The notes under the pieces: generated by a model
The model's input: only the letters and a program-made list of their open reading frames with translations
Database searches by the model: none
Told to the model about the DNA's origin: nothing
Translations under genes and position numbers: made by a program
NCBI GenBank assembly: GCA_014729935.1
Contig: WJJB01000285.1
Span: 1-13,162 of the forward strand
DNA: 13,162 nt
Reading direction: 5' to 3'
Source: Candidatus Bathyarchaeota archaeon
Lineage (GTDB): Archaea; Asgardarchaeota; Lokiarchaeia; Sigyniarchaeales; Sigyniarchaeaceae
Shown here: in pieces, positions 6,253-13,162 of the stretch
How positions within the stretch are numbered: position 1 is the first letter of the stretch
How the letters are laid out: every line of letters begins with the position of its first letter

Positions 6253-7125
6253 ATGCCACTGGGATTATTCTTAATTAAATGGGACCCACTTCAAGGACCG
6301 GGAATCTTTGCAAAGAGCTCGGTAAAAGACTACGAGTTGAACCAAGATCAAGTAAATCAAGTATTCATGAGTCATGCATCTGGAAAGAAACCTGCAGAGC
6401 GCATGGTCATGCAGGTAGACAAGCTCTCCATTCTCTCTCGATTCTTGGAAAGAAAGGAAAAAAACACGGTGCAACGTTGCTTGCTCATCCTGATCCTTAA
6501 CAAGGGGGAAAAACCAGATGATTTCGATTCCATCTTGAAAGATCTTGAACCGCAAATATGGGAGAATATATCCAAGTCTCAACTCAAGGTCAACATCCTG
6601 ATAAACGATGCTTTCAAGAACATGAAGGAGGAACTCACCGCAACATTAGACGCCGAGGTGATCAAGAGGAGGGTGATCAAGCGGGCGCAAAATTTGCTTG
6701 ATGAAAACAGGATCAACGAGGCACAAGCCCTGCTGGCGCGATCCAAGAATTTGCCACAACAATTGGTCAAGGCTGCGAAGGATGGATTCAATCTTAGACT
6801 AGAAAAAAAGTACGAGAAATCTGTTAAAAGCTACGAGGACGCCCGAAAATACGCGACGATGTTGCAAGAACCCGAGCTTGCCGATGAATTCGAAGCCAAT
6901 GCAAGGCGTTCCGAGGAAATTCCAGTGCTCGAGAAAAAGCGAGAGAAAACCATCAATTCAGCGCGGGAGCACATGAAAAGGGAAGAATTCTTGGAAGCTG
7001 CAAAGGAATTCAAGGTAGCAGGGGAACTATCCGACAAGCTCGGAGACATCGTAGGAAAGGAAATCAACTTGAAAAAACATGACATTCTCAGCCAATATAG
7101 CGAGCTTGACGGCTTGGCGGATTAG
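6253..7125 (+). CDS. Longin/roadblock-like domain protein with helical-repeat C-terminus
   Basis: This 290-residue cytoplasmic protein has no signal peptide or membrane span. The N-terminal part, about residues 1-125, starts MPLGLFLIKWDPLQGPGIFAK and runs through strands such as CLLILILNKGEKPDD (76-90). This looks like the longin/roadblock-type fold found in Asgard proteins near small GTPases, though that fold is judged by eye. Residues 130-285 are highly charged amphipathic helices with TPR-like units, for example AQNLLDENRINEAQALLARS (145-164), LEKKYEKSVKSYEDARKYA (183-201) and AREHMKREEFLEAAKEFKVA (237-256). ATG 6253 has GGTG seven bases upstream; a GTG at 6244 is the alternative. Twelve bases separate it from the GTPase stop, so the pair is an operon. 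A GTPase effector, GAP or scaffold role is inferred. Confidence 0.8.
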   Translation: MPLGLFLIKWDPLQGPGIFAKSSVKDYELNQDQVNQVFMSHASGKKPAERMVMQVDKLSILSRFLERKEKNTVQRCLLILILNKGEKPDDFDSILKDLEPQIWENISKSQLKVNILINDAFKNMKEELTATLDAEVIKRRVIKRAQNLLDENRINEAQALLARSKNLPQQLVKAAKDGFNLRLEKKYEKSVKSYEDARKYATMLQEPELADEFEANARRSEEIPVLEKKREKTINSAREHMKREEFLEAAKEFKVAGELSDKLGDIVGKEINLKKHDILSQYSELDGLAD

Positions 7126-7173
7126 ATCCATCACCATCCATTCCTTGATCACGGACGGGAGATCCGGGAAAAG

Positions 7174-7181
7174 CTTATAAT
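7174..7181 (+). promoter_or_regulatory. Strong TATA box for the ubiquitin-like gene
   Basis: CTTATAAT is preceded by the purine-rich GGGAAAAG, a good BRE-TATA arrangement. Its centre is about 25 bases before position 7203. The gene therefore has its own promoter, separate from the GTPase operon. Confidence 0.55.
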
Positions 7182-7202
7182 CTCCTTTTTTCTAAGATAT
7201 TA

Positions 7203-7235
7203 ATGCGTCTTCAAGTTTTGAGGCTAAGAGCATGA
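7203..7235 (+). other. Possible ten-codon leader ORF overlapping the ubiquitin-like start
   Basis: An ATG at 7203 opens a ten-codon frame (MRLQVLRLRA) whose TGA overlaps the ATG of the next gene as ATGA (7232-7235). It lies at the expected distance from the TATA box for a leaderless start. The frame is short enough to occur by chance. Confidence 0.25.
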
Positions 7236-7801
7236 AGAAAACACTGACCGTGGTTAATTTTCCCGGACCTCGCGAGATAGAAGCAGACGATGTAGGAATG
7301 TTACAGAAAAAGGTAAATATCGACTCGAATGACACCTTCCAAGACGTGAAGAAGAAAGTCCTACAGGCATTTGGCAAGTCGGAATCTGATACCTTTGGGA
7401 AGGTATACTTGCAGCAAATGATCGAGATAAGAGACTTGGATAGCACCCAGTATAAGGACAAGAAGTTTTTCGAACTCGGGGTGTTCGATCATTCTGAAGC
7501 CATCGAGGTGCATTTCAAGCGCGTCCCCGTGTTATTTCTACTTTACACGAGCTCCAAGAAAACGAAACGCAAGGTTCTCCATGTTGATCCGAAAGAAAGC
7601 ATCAAGAATGTTAAGCCCCTTGTAAAACGGAAATTTGGGATCTTGGACAACCTTAACATCGATCTGGTACATCAAGGATTCCTGCTTTTGAGTGATAAGA
7701 GTCTCAACGATTTCAAGAAATTCGATCCGGCTCACTCGATCAAGGTAATCGTTCACATCCTTGATACCGAGAAGGAAGAAGATTACATGCCCCTTGAATG
7801 A
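7232..7801 (+). CDS. Tandem ubiquitin-like (beta-grasp) domain protein without terminal diglycine
   Basis: This 189-residue protein appears to hold two ubiquitin-like folds. The second, about residues 99-177, follows ubiquitin closely in order and spacing: a first hairpin, then LHVDPKESIKNVKPLVKRKF (116-135) matching ubiquitin's EVEPSDTIENVKAKI helix, then LVHQGFLLLSDKSLNDF (145-161) matching LIFAGKQLEDGRTLSDY, and a final strand IKVIVHIL (170-177). The first, about 1-97, has the same plan with VNIDSNDTFQDVKKKVLQAF (28-47), a longer middle, and AIEVHFKRV (90-98). The C-terminus is acidic (EKEEDYMPLE) with no Gly-Gly, so it should not be conjugated like ubiquitin unless trimmed. It is better seen as an adaptor. 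Start ATG 7232 has GAGG eight bases upstream. It lies 106 bases after the longin-like gene, behind its own TATA box. Confidence 0.75.
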   Translation: MKKTLTVVNFPGPREIEADDVGMLQKKVNIDSNDTFQDVKKKVLQAFGKSESDTFGKVYLQQMIEIRDLDSTQYKDKKFFELGVFDHSEAIEVHFKRVPVLFLLYTSSKKTKRKVLHVDPKESIKNVKPLVKRKFGILDNLNIDLVHQGFLLLSDKSLNDFKKFDPAHSIKVIVHILDTEKEEDYMPLE

Positions 7802-9348
7802 ACCATTTCCTCTCCATTCCTCCTTTTTTGCAACTCGTGAATTAATTGGACGGATATGGCTATCGCTATGGCAATTCCCAAGATCGCCATGATGATTCCT
7901 CCAATTAATGCGTTGTCAATGAGATCGGTCACCGTGCATTCGAGCCTCATGGTCGGAACGATCCCTGAAGATTCAACATTCCAAGCGGAGGGTAATGGCT
8001 TGATCGCGAGGTAATACTGGTTTCCCTTGCTTGCCGTGAAAAATAACAGGCCCCCGTGCGACCGGGATAAAAGCACGGGTACACCATTGGCAGTTGGTTC
8101 TTCCTGGAAGATATATGCTTGATAATGTTCACCAAGGTCTTGATCGATGGCCAATTTCACCACGTGCGTGGAACCAGGGGATACCTGCAATTTAGTGAAG
8201 TATGACCTGGTGGATGCATTCCAAGGGGTGAGAGGGATGCTCACGTTCTGCTGTTCCGTCGAATTCCACTTGTTTTCTTGCAACATCACCATCCCCACGG
8301 GATTAAGCAATCCCCATCCCTCGTGATTGTCTTGTGATCCCGACGTGTACCTGGTTTCAAGGGCAGCCATGCATGCAAGGTGCTTAACTTGCGTGTGATT
8401 CATTGATGGATACTTTTCCTTGATCAGTAGGAAGATACCGGCAGCCACTGGTGTTGCATAGGATGTCCCGCTACCTATCCTGTATCCCCCCCCGAGGGCG
8501 GCGCCTTCCAAATCCACTCCTGGTGCAATCACGTCTGGCTTTAGATGGCCCCCGGCATTTGGACCAATGAGATTATGCGATGCCACTCCAAACAAATCTT
8601 CGTCGAATGAGCCCACCGTGATCAGGGAAGGGGCGGCACCAGGTGCTGCAACCCTGGATAATCCCACTTCTCTATTGCCTTGTGCAACGACCGTGATGAC
8701 ATCGTGTTGTGGAAGTGTTGCCATGATCTGGCTTAACTCGTCCCTGCCATCTGCAGAGTCATTATCGTCCCCCCAAGAGCATGACGCAACGGTGATGTTT
8801 AGCGTGGATGCTTGGTCAATAATGTAGTTCACTGCATTCAAAGCATCGATGTTTTCCGCCGTCGGGGAACCATCTTCCATGTAAAACATCTTGATTGCTG
8901 CAAGATTCGCACCTGGAGCACTTCCAGTGAATCCAGACGCATTTCCCACTCCAAGTGATGCACACATCGTGCCATGGCCATCCAGATCCATACTGGACGA
9001 GTAATTCTCGGGTGAGACATCCTTCCAATGCACGCTCTTTCCTTGGAAAACCTCGTGGGAGGCGTTGATACCTGTATCCACGACAGCAAGCGTGCTGCCT
9101 GTGCCAGTAATTCCCAACTTCCAAAACAAGTCATTCAAGCCAAAGAGCTCATCGATTGAAGAAGCACGCGTGATATCATGTAACGATATTTCTCCTTGGG
9201 AGCCTCTTCCCTTGGTGGATTCCCATCTTCTTTGAACTCCTGAATCCCCTGTTGGAAAAAATAACATGATATTGATGCAAACTAGCAAGAAAGCAACGCA
9301 ACTTCTAGTTTTCCTAGAACCGGTGATGGTGTTCGTAATCTTATCCAT
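7783..9348 (-). CDS. Membrane-anchored subtilisin-like (S8) serine protease
   Basis: This 521-residue protein has an N-terminal signal or membrane segment (about 16-33), an S8 peptidase domain (about 80-355), a beta-rich region (about 365-475) and a C-terminal membrane span (about 478-503) before a basic cytoplasmic tail (KRRNGEE). The catalytic triad is D91 (VVDTGI), H125 (DGHGTMCA) and S296 (GTSYATPVAAG). The oxyanion asparagine is N225 (AQGN). Only about 45 residues separate the signal from the catalytic domain, too few for a usual inhibitor prodomain. It should act outside the cell while tethered to the membrane, cutting surface or environmental proteins. It follows the Nudix gene by nine bases. 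Its 3' end overlaps the convergent ubiquitin-like gene by 19 bases. Confidence 0.93.
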   Translation of the reverse strand: MDKITNTITGSRKTRSCVAFLLVCINIMLFFPTGDSGVQRRWESTKGRGSQGEISLHDITRASSIDELFGLNDLFWKLGITGTGSTLAVVDTGINASHEVFQGKSVHWKDVSPENYSSSMDLDGHGTMCASLGVGNASGFTGSAPGANLAAIKMFYMEDGSPTAENIDALNAVNYIIDQASTLNITVASCSWGDDNDSADGRDELSQIMATLPQHDVITVVAQGNREVGLSRVAAPGAAPSLITVGSFDEDLFGVASHNLIGPNAGGHLKPDVIAPGVDLEGAALGGGYRIGSGTSYATPVAAGIFLLIKEKYPSMNHTQVKHLACMAALETRYTSGSQDNHEGWGLLNPVGMVMLQENKWNSTEQQNVSIPLTPWNASTRSYFTKLQVSPGSTHVVKLAIDQDLGEHYQAYIFQEEPTANGVPVLLSRSHGGLLFFTASKGNQYYLAIKPLPSAWNVESSGIVPTMRLECTVTDLIDNALIGGIIMAILGIAIAIAISVQLIHELQKRRNGEEMVHSRGM

Positions 9349-9357
9349 CGGTAATTA

Positions 9358-9777
9358 TCACGTCAATTTGGCATCTTTCACGATCATGGCGTGATCGAAT
9401 GCTAATCTCATGGCACCCAGCTGGCTCGCCTTGATCCAATTAGCTTCAGCTGCATCATCACTTGGCTGCAATTCCCCATCCTTTACCATGCAAAGAAATG
9501 CGGCAGTAATGGTGCGTCCTCGGGGATCCCTTCCTGGAGCCGAATATATGCCCACCAGGGAGCCTATTTCAACTTCCAAGCTGGTCTCTTCCAAGGCTTC
9601 ACGGATGCAAGCCTGCTCCACTGTTTCATCTGGATCAACGAAACCACCTGGAAGCGCGTATTCACCTTTGAACGGTGGATTTGCCCTTTTTATAAGCACG
9701 ATTTCCTTTTGAGATCCATTGATTCTCGTGATTATAGCATCGGCAGTCACGGCATATCTCGGGGGGTACTCTGGCAT
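9358..9777 (-). CDS. Nudix hydrolase (ADP-ribose pyrophosphatase-like)
   Basis: From ATG 9777 this is a 139-residue protein, the usual size for a single Nudix domain. The Nudix box is complete from G45 to L67: GFVDPDE, seven residues, then REALEETSL. The glycine that normally follows EE-x is serine (S66). R59, E60, E63 and E64 supply the Mg2+ site, so activity is expected. The wording before the box (KRANPPFKGEYALPGGFVDPDE, residues 30-51) resembles ADP-ribose or nucleotide-sugar pyrophosphatases that clear X-linked nucleoside diphosphates. The frame stays open upstream to 9912, which would overlap the preceding glycosidase gene. I prefer ATG 9777 because GGTGA lies about ten bases before it and the homologous core starts here. 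Confidence 0.87.
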   Translation of the reverse strand: MPEYPPRYAVTADAIITRINGSQKEIVLIKRANPPFKGEYALPGGFVDPDETVEQACIREALEETSLEVEIGSLVGIYSAPGRDPRGRTITAAFLCMVKDGELQPSDDAAEANWIKASQLGAMRLAFDHAMIVKDAKLT

Positions 9778-9862
9778 GATATTGCATTCACCAAGGAGAT
9801 GAATCAAGAGGGATTGGAAACTTCTCGTGTAATCTAAATGGAGAGATGGTATTTGAATTACC

Positions 9863-12472
9863 TCAATAGTAGATCTCGAATTCATTCTCACCCGGGTGCA
9901 ATTTGAAGACACGCGGCTCGATCTTCACTGCTCGTGTCTTGATTCCAGTGGGATGCACCCCGTCTAGAGCGGGAACAATGAACATCCCATCGGGGATACT
10001 GGATGGAAGGGAGATATTGATTATCACTTCCTTGTTCATCTTTTTCCAAGATACTTTCACATCACCCCTGCAAGTGGGAAACATGCCATCCACCGATTCA
10101 AGGTGATGAAATGTGGGAGAAATCTCGATTCGTTCGAAGCCAGGTGCTGCCGGTCGGACACCCAACCAGTAAGTGGAGAGATCGAATGCTGGAGTTGCAG
10201 CCCAAGCGTGGCATTCGCTACCATGAATGGACCACGTCTCCCAAATGGTACCCGTTTTCCCCAACCGTAGCATCGGTAGCCACTTGCGAATGAATTTCAG
10301 TAAGAGATCATGCCGTCCCACTTTATCGAAGAATTTATTCACGTGGTGCTGGAAGAATGGTTGCGCGACCATGACGAAATCCTTCAGGTTGTCCCCGAAC
10401 GAGTGATGGGACATGCGCTTGAGATAATAATCATCGATTTGTTGCTTCACGTCTTTCTCGGCACCAGGATATTCGAAGACTCGGGCGATGATCTTCTCGA
10501 TCTTGGTCTGATCAGTGGTGACTTCCATCAGGACCATGTAAGCATTGGTCATGTAACTCACCTGATGAAGCTTTCCATCGAGGTGAAAATCCCGGTAGCA
10601 CCCTTCCCCTTCATCCCAGAACAATCCATCGATTGCTTTCTTCATGCTTGCTGCAACCTTCCTAAGACGTTCCCCAACCCGAATATCACCCAGTTTCTCG
10701 GCAATGCTTGCCACGAACGACAACGCGTCCATGAACTGGGCGTTCAAGATCGCCCAGGTTCCAGGCTTGTCATGGGGAAAGCTCCAATCGATGAACGTCC
10801 AGTAGGGTAAATTAGATAAAAGGCCTGAACGTTCGTCACGGTATTTCCAGAACCACTCGATGGCAAGAAGAAAGTGTGGATACATGTCTTCAAGGACTTT
10901 CTCGTCACCATAATACATGTAATAATCCCTGGTCAATTGCATCCAGTACAAGCAATAATCTGGAATGATGTGCGTTTGTGGAACTGCATCTCCTGGATGA
11001 AAGCTGTACGTGATGCCATCCTGTCTTTGTCCATATGCAGTGTCATAAATCAATTTTCTCGTCAAACGCGGCTCACCAAAGCACGCGTTGGCAATGAGGG
11101 CTTCCGGGTATGCATCGCCTATGTAGGCTCGCTGTTCCCTGGACGGGCAATCCAAGTAAGCGTCCACGGCACAGCAAAGCAAGGTGCGTGCACATGCTTC
11201 CCACAATTCCACCAGTTCAGGCTCATTGCACGAAAAAGTACCCCTCCTTGAAATTTTCATGCAAGTTCGATTCGTGGATAACTGGTGGAACCGTATCGTC
11301 CCATGCAATTCCCTGATCTTCACGAGCATGTACAGGTAACCCTCCCAATCCCATTGCTCGAAGAATTGATGGCCACCCCTCAATATCACCCTGGAACCCC
11401 TTTTATTACTCATCCAGTCGATTAATGGCAAATCATTGCTCATCTTCTCGGAGGGAAGTACATCGATGATAACGTTCTCCGGAGATTCTACCTCGATACG
11501 GGGATACCCAACCATCTCATGTGGAAATTTAAGCAAGATTGAAAGAACCTTTCCAGAAGCGCCATCCATGGGCACAATCTCCAATGGACCTTTTCCCGCA
11601 AGGAAACCATTCGCGTTGTTCACGGTGAAATGCTCGAGAACCCCGATTGGACCTTCTAACATGTGTTGCACGCAAAAATCAATGTGTTCTTCTTTTTCTT
11701 CCTCGTCCATGTCATGGTTGACGTCATCATTCTCGCCAATTTTAAGAATTTCGGAGGGCAAGCATTGTTCCTCGTGCAACCGTTGATTCTCATCACGTAG
11801 CAAGGTCTTGACGGGATAATCAAGAATGATGGGTTCGTTCCAAGTGGAATCATCACATTCAATTTCATTCCAATCCCTTGGTACCTTCCTGCTATCGAAT
11901 TCCTCGAGAAAACCAAGAGCATCATTTTTCAAGGGCATGTCGGATCGTTCCCCTGAATTGATCATTACTCTAGTATCATTACCTGATCCAATCCAAGTCA
12001 CTGTTCCATCGTAATTCTTCATTTTAACGTCAAATAGCACGCCCCCTTTACCAGAATTATGCGTGTGACGGCCACGACCTCCTGGCCTGGTGTAATAGGC
12101 GAAATCTTGTCCATAGAACCGTCCGTGTATTGCAATCACGTTTTTACCTTCTTGCAAGTAATCTGTCAGGTCGTGCGCGTTATAATACCAATAATACGAC
12201 TCGCAGCGATTGATGCCCCTGCCAACATACCTGCCATTCACGAAGAGCTTGTACCGTGAATCAGCAGTGATGTGGATGATGGCTTGTTCCACTGCACTCC
12301 TCATCGAAAAAACATGGCGGAAATAGCAAAATACATTTTTTTCCCCTGCCTGCACCTTCCGCTCATGCCCTGACCGCCGGTGAATTTGTTCCTTGCGTGG
12401 TTTTAGCGCGTCCTTTGCCCAAATCCATTTACCATGCCAAGTCAATCTTACCTTGCTTTTTACATCAACCAA
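9863..12472 (-). CDS. GH78-type alpha-L-rhamnosidase-like glycoside hydrolase
   Basis: This 869-residue protein has the layout of GH78 enzymes, which remove terminal L-rhamnose by inversion. N-terminal beta domains begin with WHGKWIW (12-18) and include a jelly-roll segment with ADSRYKLFVNGRYVGRG (70-86). An (alpha/alpha)6 barrel runs from about 415 to 770, followed by a C-terminal beta domain. The barrel carries DCPSREQRAYIGDA (441-454), the GH78 DCPxRxER..GD signature. It also has GTIWETWS (741-748), whose E746 is a likely catalytic acid or base, and HAWAATPAFDLSTYWLGVRP (755-774). No signal peptide is visible, so the enzyme is probably cytoplasmic. An acidic insert (MDEEEKEEH, 255-263) interrupts the N-terminal region. 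The start is TTG 12472 with GAGATGG six bases upstream, just after an in-frame stop. The gene follows the CMP-KDO synthetase by 34 bases. Confidence 0.85.
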   Translation of the reverse strand: MVDVKSKVRLTWHGKWIWAKDALKPRKEQIHRRSGHERKVQAGEKNVFCYFRHVFSMRSAVEQAIIHITADSRYKLFVNGRYVGRGINRCESYYWYYNAHDLTDYLQEGKNVIAIHGRFYGQDFAYYTRPGGRGRHTHNSGKGGVLFDVKMKNYDGTVTWIGSGNDTRVMINSGERSDMPLKNDALGFLEEFDSRKVPRDWNEIECDDSTWNEPIILDYPVKTLLRDENQRLHEEQCLPSEILKIGENDDVNHDMDEEEKEEHIDFCVQHMLEGPIGVLEHFTVNNANGFLAGKGPLEIVPMDGASGKVLSILLKFPHEMVGYPRIEVESPENVIIDVLPSEKMSNDLPLIDWMSNKRGSRVILRGGHQFFEQWDWEGYLYMLVKIRELHGTIRFHQLSTNRTCMKISRRGTFSCNEPELVELWEACARTLLCCAVDAYLDCPSREQRAYIGDAYPEALIANACFGEPRLTRKLIYDTAYGQRQDGITYSFHPGDAVPQTHIIPDYCLYWMQLTRDYYMYYGDEKVLEDMYPHFLLAIEWFWKYRDERSGLLSNLPYWTFIDWSFPHDKPGTWAILNAQFMDALSFVASIAEKLGDIRVGERLRKVAASMKKAIDGLFWDEGEGCYRDFHLDGKLHQVSYMTNAYMVLMEVTTDQTKIEKIIARVFEYPGAEKDVKQQIDDYYLKRMSHHSFGDNLKDFVMVAQPFFQHHVNKFFDKVGRHDLLLKFIRKWLPMLRLGKTGTIWETWSIHGSECHAWAATPAFDLSTYWLGVRPAAPGFERIEISPTFHHLESVDGMFPTCRGDVKVSWKKMNKEVIINISLPSSIPDGMFIVPALDGVHPTGIKTRAVKIEPRVFKLHPGENEFEIYY

Positions 12473-12506
12473 TGTTTACCATCTCTCTTTTTTTTCATTC
12501 TTGGAG

Positions 12507-13162
12507 TTATCGAGAAAACCGTCTCAGGTATGCCCTGGCTTGTGCAAGATCTTGCTCGGTGTCGATGCATGGGGCGACTCGCGAATAGGCTGACTCAATG
12601 ACCCGTATCTTGTAGCCATGCTCCAGCACCCGCATTTGCTCAAGTCCTTCAGCAAGCTCCAATCTTGTTGGTTCCCACGAGATGAATTCCAATAAGAAAT
12701 TCCGCTGGTACGCGTAAATACCCAAGTGCTCGCGCCATTCACAGTATTCAGGTTTCACCGGATATGGGATGATTGCCCGGGAAAAGTATAGCGCATCGCC
12801 ATTGAGATCTGTTACCACTTTTACCACGCCGGGCTTCCTCAGTTCCTCGTCGGTGGTGATGCGGACGCTCGATGTGCACATCCTGATCTCATCATCTGAA
12901 AGCATCGGTTCCACGACCTCCATGATTTGGCCTGGTTGGATGAATGGCTCATCTCCTTGCACGTTTACTATGATTTCAGCTTTCAAATCTTTTGCCACTT
13001 CTGCAATCCTGTCACTACCGGATGCGTGATCCTTCCTAGTGAGAATGGCTATTCCCCCGAAGGAAGCAACCTCATCCATGATCCTCTGGTCATCGGTTGC
13101 CACGATGACTTGGTCCACTGCCTTGCTTGCCTGCTCCACGGTCCTTTGAATCATCGTTTTCC
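12507..13162 (-). CDS. kdsB: CMP-KDO synthetase (3-deoxy-manno-octulosonate cytidylyltransferase), 5' part outside the window
   Basis: The frame runs through the window edge, so the first 25-35 residues, including the nucleotide-binding start, are missing. The visible part opens with KTMIQRTVEQA, matching the GKPMIQR segment of KdsB. Counted from the first visible Met, VIVATDD (16-22), VNVQGDEPFI (63-72), YFSRAIIPY (123-131), REHLGIYAYQ (141-150), LEQMRVLEHG (171-180) and CIDTEQDLAQAR (196-207) are all diagnostic of KdsB. The enzyme joins CTP and 3-deoxy-D-manno-octulosonate to give CMP-KDO for transfer onto a glycan. In bacteria this feeds lipopolysaccharide or capsule. In an archaeon it would feed another surface glycan. 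A closely related CMP-acylneuraminate synthetase is less likely given these motifs. It leads an apparent operon with the GH78 enzyme. Confidence 0.9.
   Translation of the reverse strand, partial: KTMIQRTVEQASKAVDQVIVATDDQRIMDEVASFGGIAILTRKDHASGSDRIAEVAKDLKAEIIVNVQGDEPFIQPGQIMEVVEPMLSDDEIRMCTSSVRITTDEELRKPGVVKVVTDLNGDALYFSRAIIPYPVKPEYCEWREHLGIYAYQRNFLLEFISWEPTRLELAEGLEQMRVLEHGYKIRVIESAYSRVAPCIDTEQDLAQARAYLRRFSR

Noticed and set aside
5987..6259. Minus-strand 90-codon frame across the GTPase gene
   Set aside because: It is fully antisense to a gene with all five GTPase motifs and shows no family features of its own.
9778..9912. N-terminal extension of the Nudix protein by 45 residues
   Set aside because: It would overlap the glycosidase gene by about 50 bases and adds no Nudix sequence. 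ATG 9777 with GGTGA is the better start.
12459..12470. TTTTACATCAACC shared with 2283-2295 near the surface-protein start
   Set aside because: The match is only about 13 bases. In one place it is 5' leader and in the other it is coding sequence, so chance is the simplest explanation.
1..13162. CRISPR array or tRNA/rRNA gene
   Set aside because: No evenly spaced direct repeats were seen beyond the protein-coding repeats, and no cloverleaf or rRNA-like segment stood out by eye.

Overview
The window looks like a piece of an archaeal genome, most likely from an Asgard (Promethearchaeota) lineage. The main reasons are a Rab-like small GTPase followed by a longin-like/helical-repeat protein, a separate gene for a tandem ubiquitin-like protein, a cell-surface protein ending in a PGF-CTERM-like anchor, archaeal TATA-like boxes, and Shine-Dalgarno sites of the GGAGGTGA type. 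The moderate GC content would fit a Thorarchaeia-like genome better than an AT-rich Loki genome, but this placement is inference only.

Layout. Positions 1-247 hold no convincing gene but contain two related hairpins that resemble IS200/IS605 right ends. A 41-residue single-pass membrane protein follows (248-373, minus), then a secreted, heavily sequon-rich seven-repeat protein, probably a beta-propeller plus an Fn3-like domain and a C-terminal anchor (550-2283, minus). Divergent from it is a Gfo/Idh/MocA oxidoreductase (2554-3699, plus). Its putative promoter sits between the arms of a perfect inverted repeat. Next come a small CxxC/HxxH protein (3896-4087, minus) and a translationally coupled rubrerythrin/VIT1 pair for peroxide and iron handling (4262-5514, minus).

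Central block. A Rab-like GTPase (5707-6240) and a longin-like/helical protein (6253-7125) form a plus-strand pair. They are followed, from its own promoter, by a protein of two ubiquitin-like folds without a C-terminal diglycine (7232-7801). This is the most eukaryote-like and most interesting part of the window.

Right block. A minus-strand run reads, in transcription order, CMP-KDO synthetase (cut by the window edge at 13162), a GH78-type alpha-L-rhamnosidase-like enzyme, a Nudix hydrolase, and a membrane-anchored subtilisin-like protease. The protease gene overlaps the ubiquitin-like gene tail-to-tail. The block suggests surface or exported glycan metabolism with a surface protease, although the rhamnosidase-like enzyme has no visible signal peptide.
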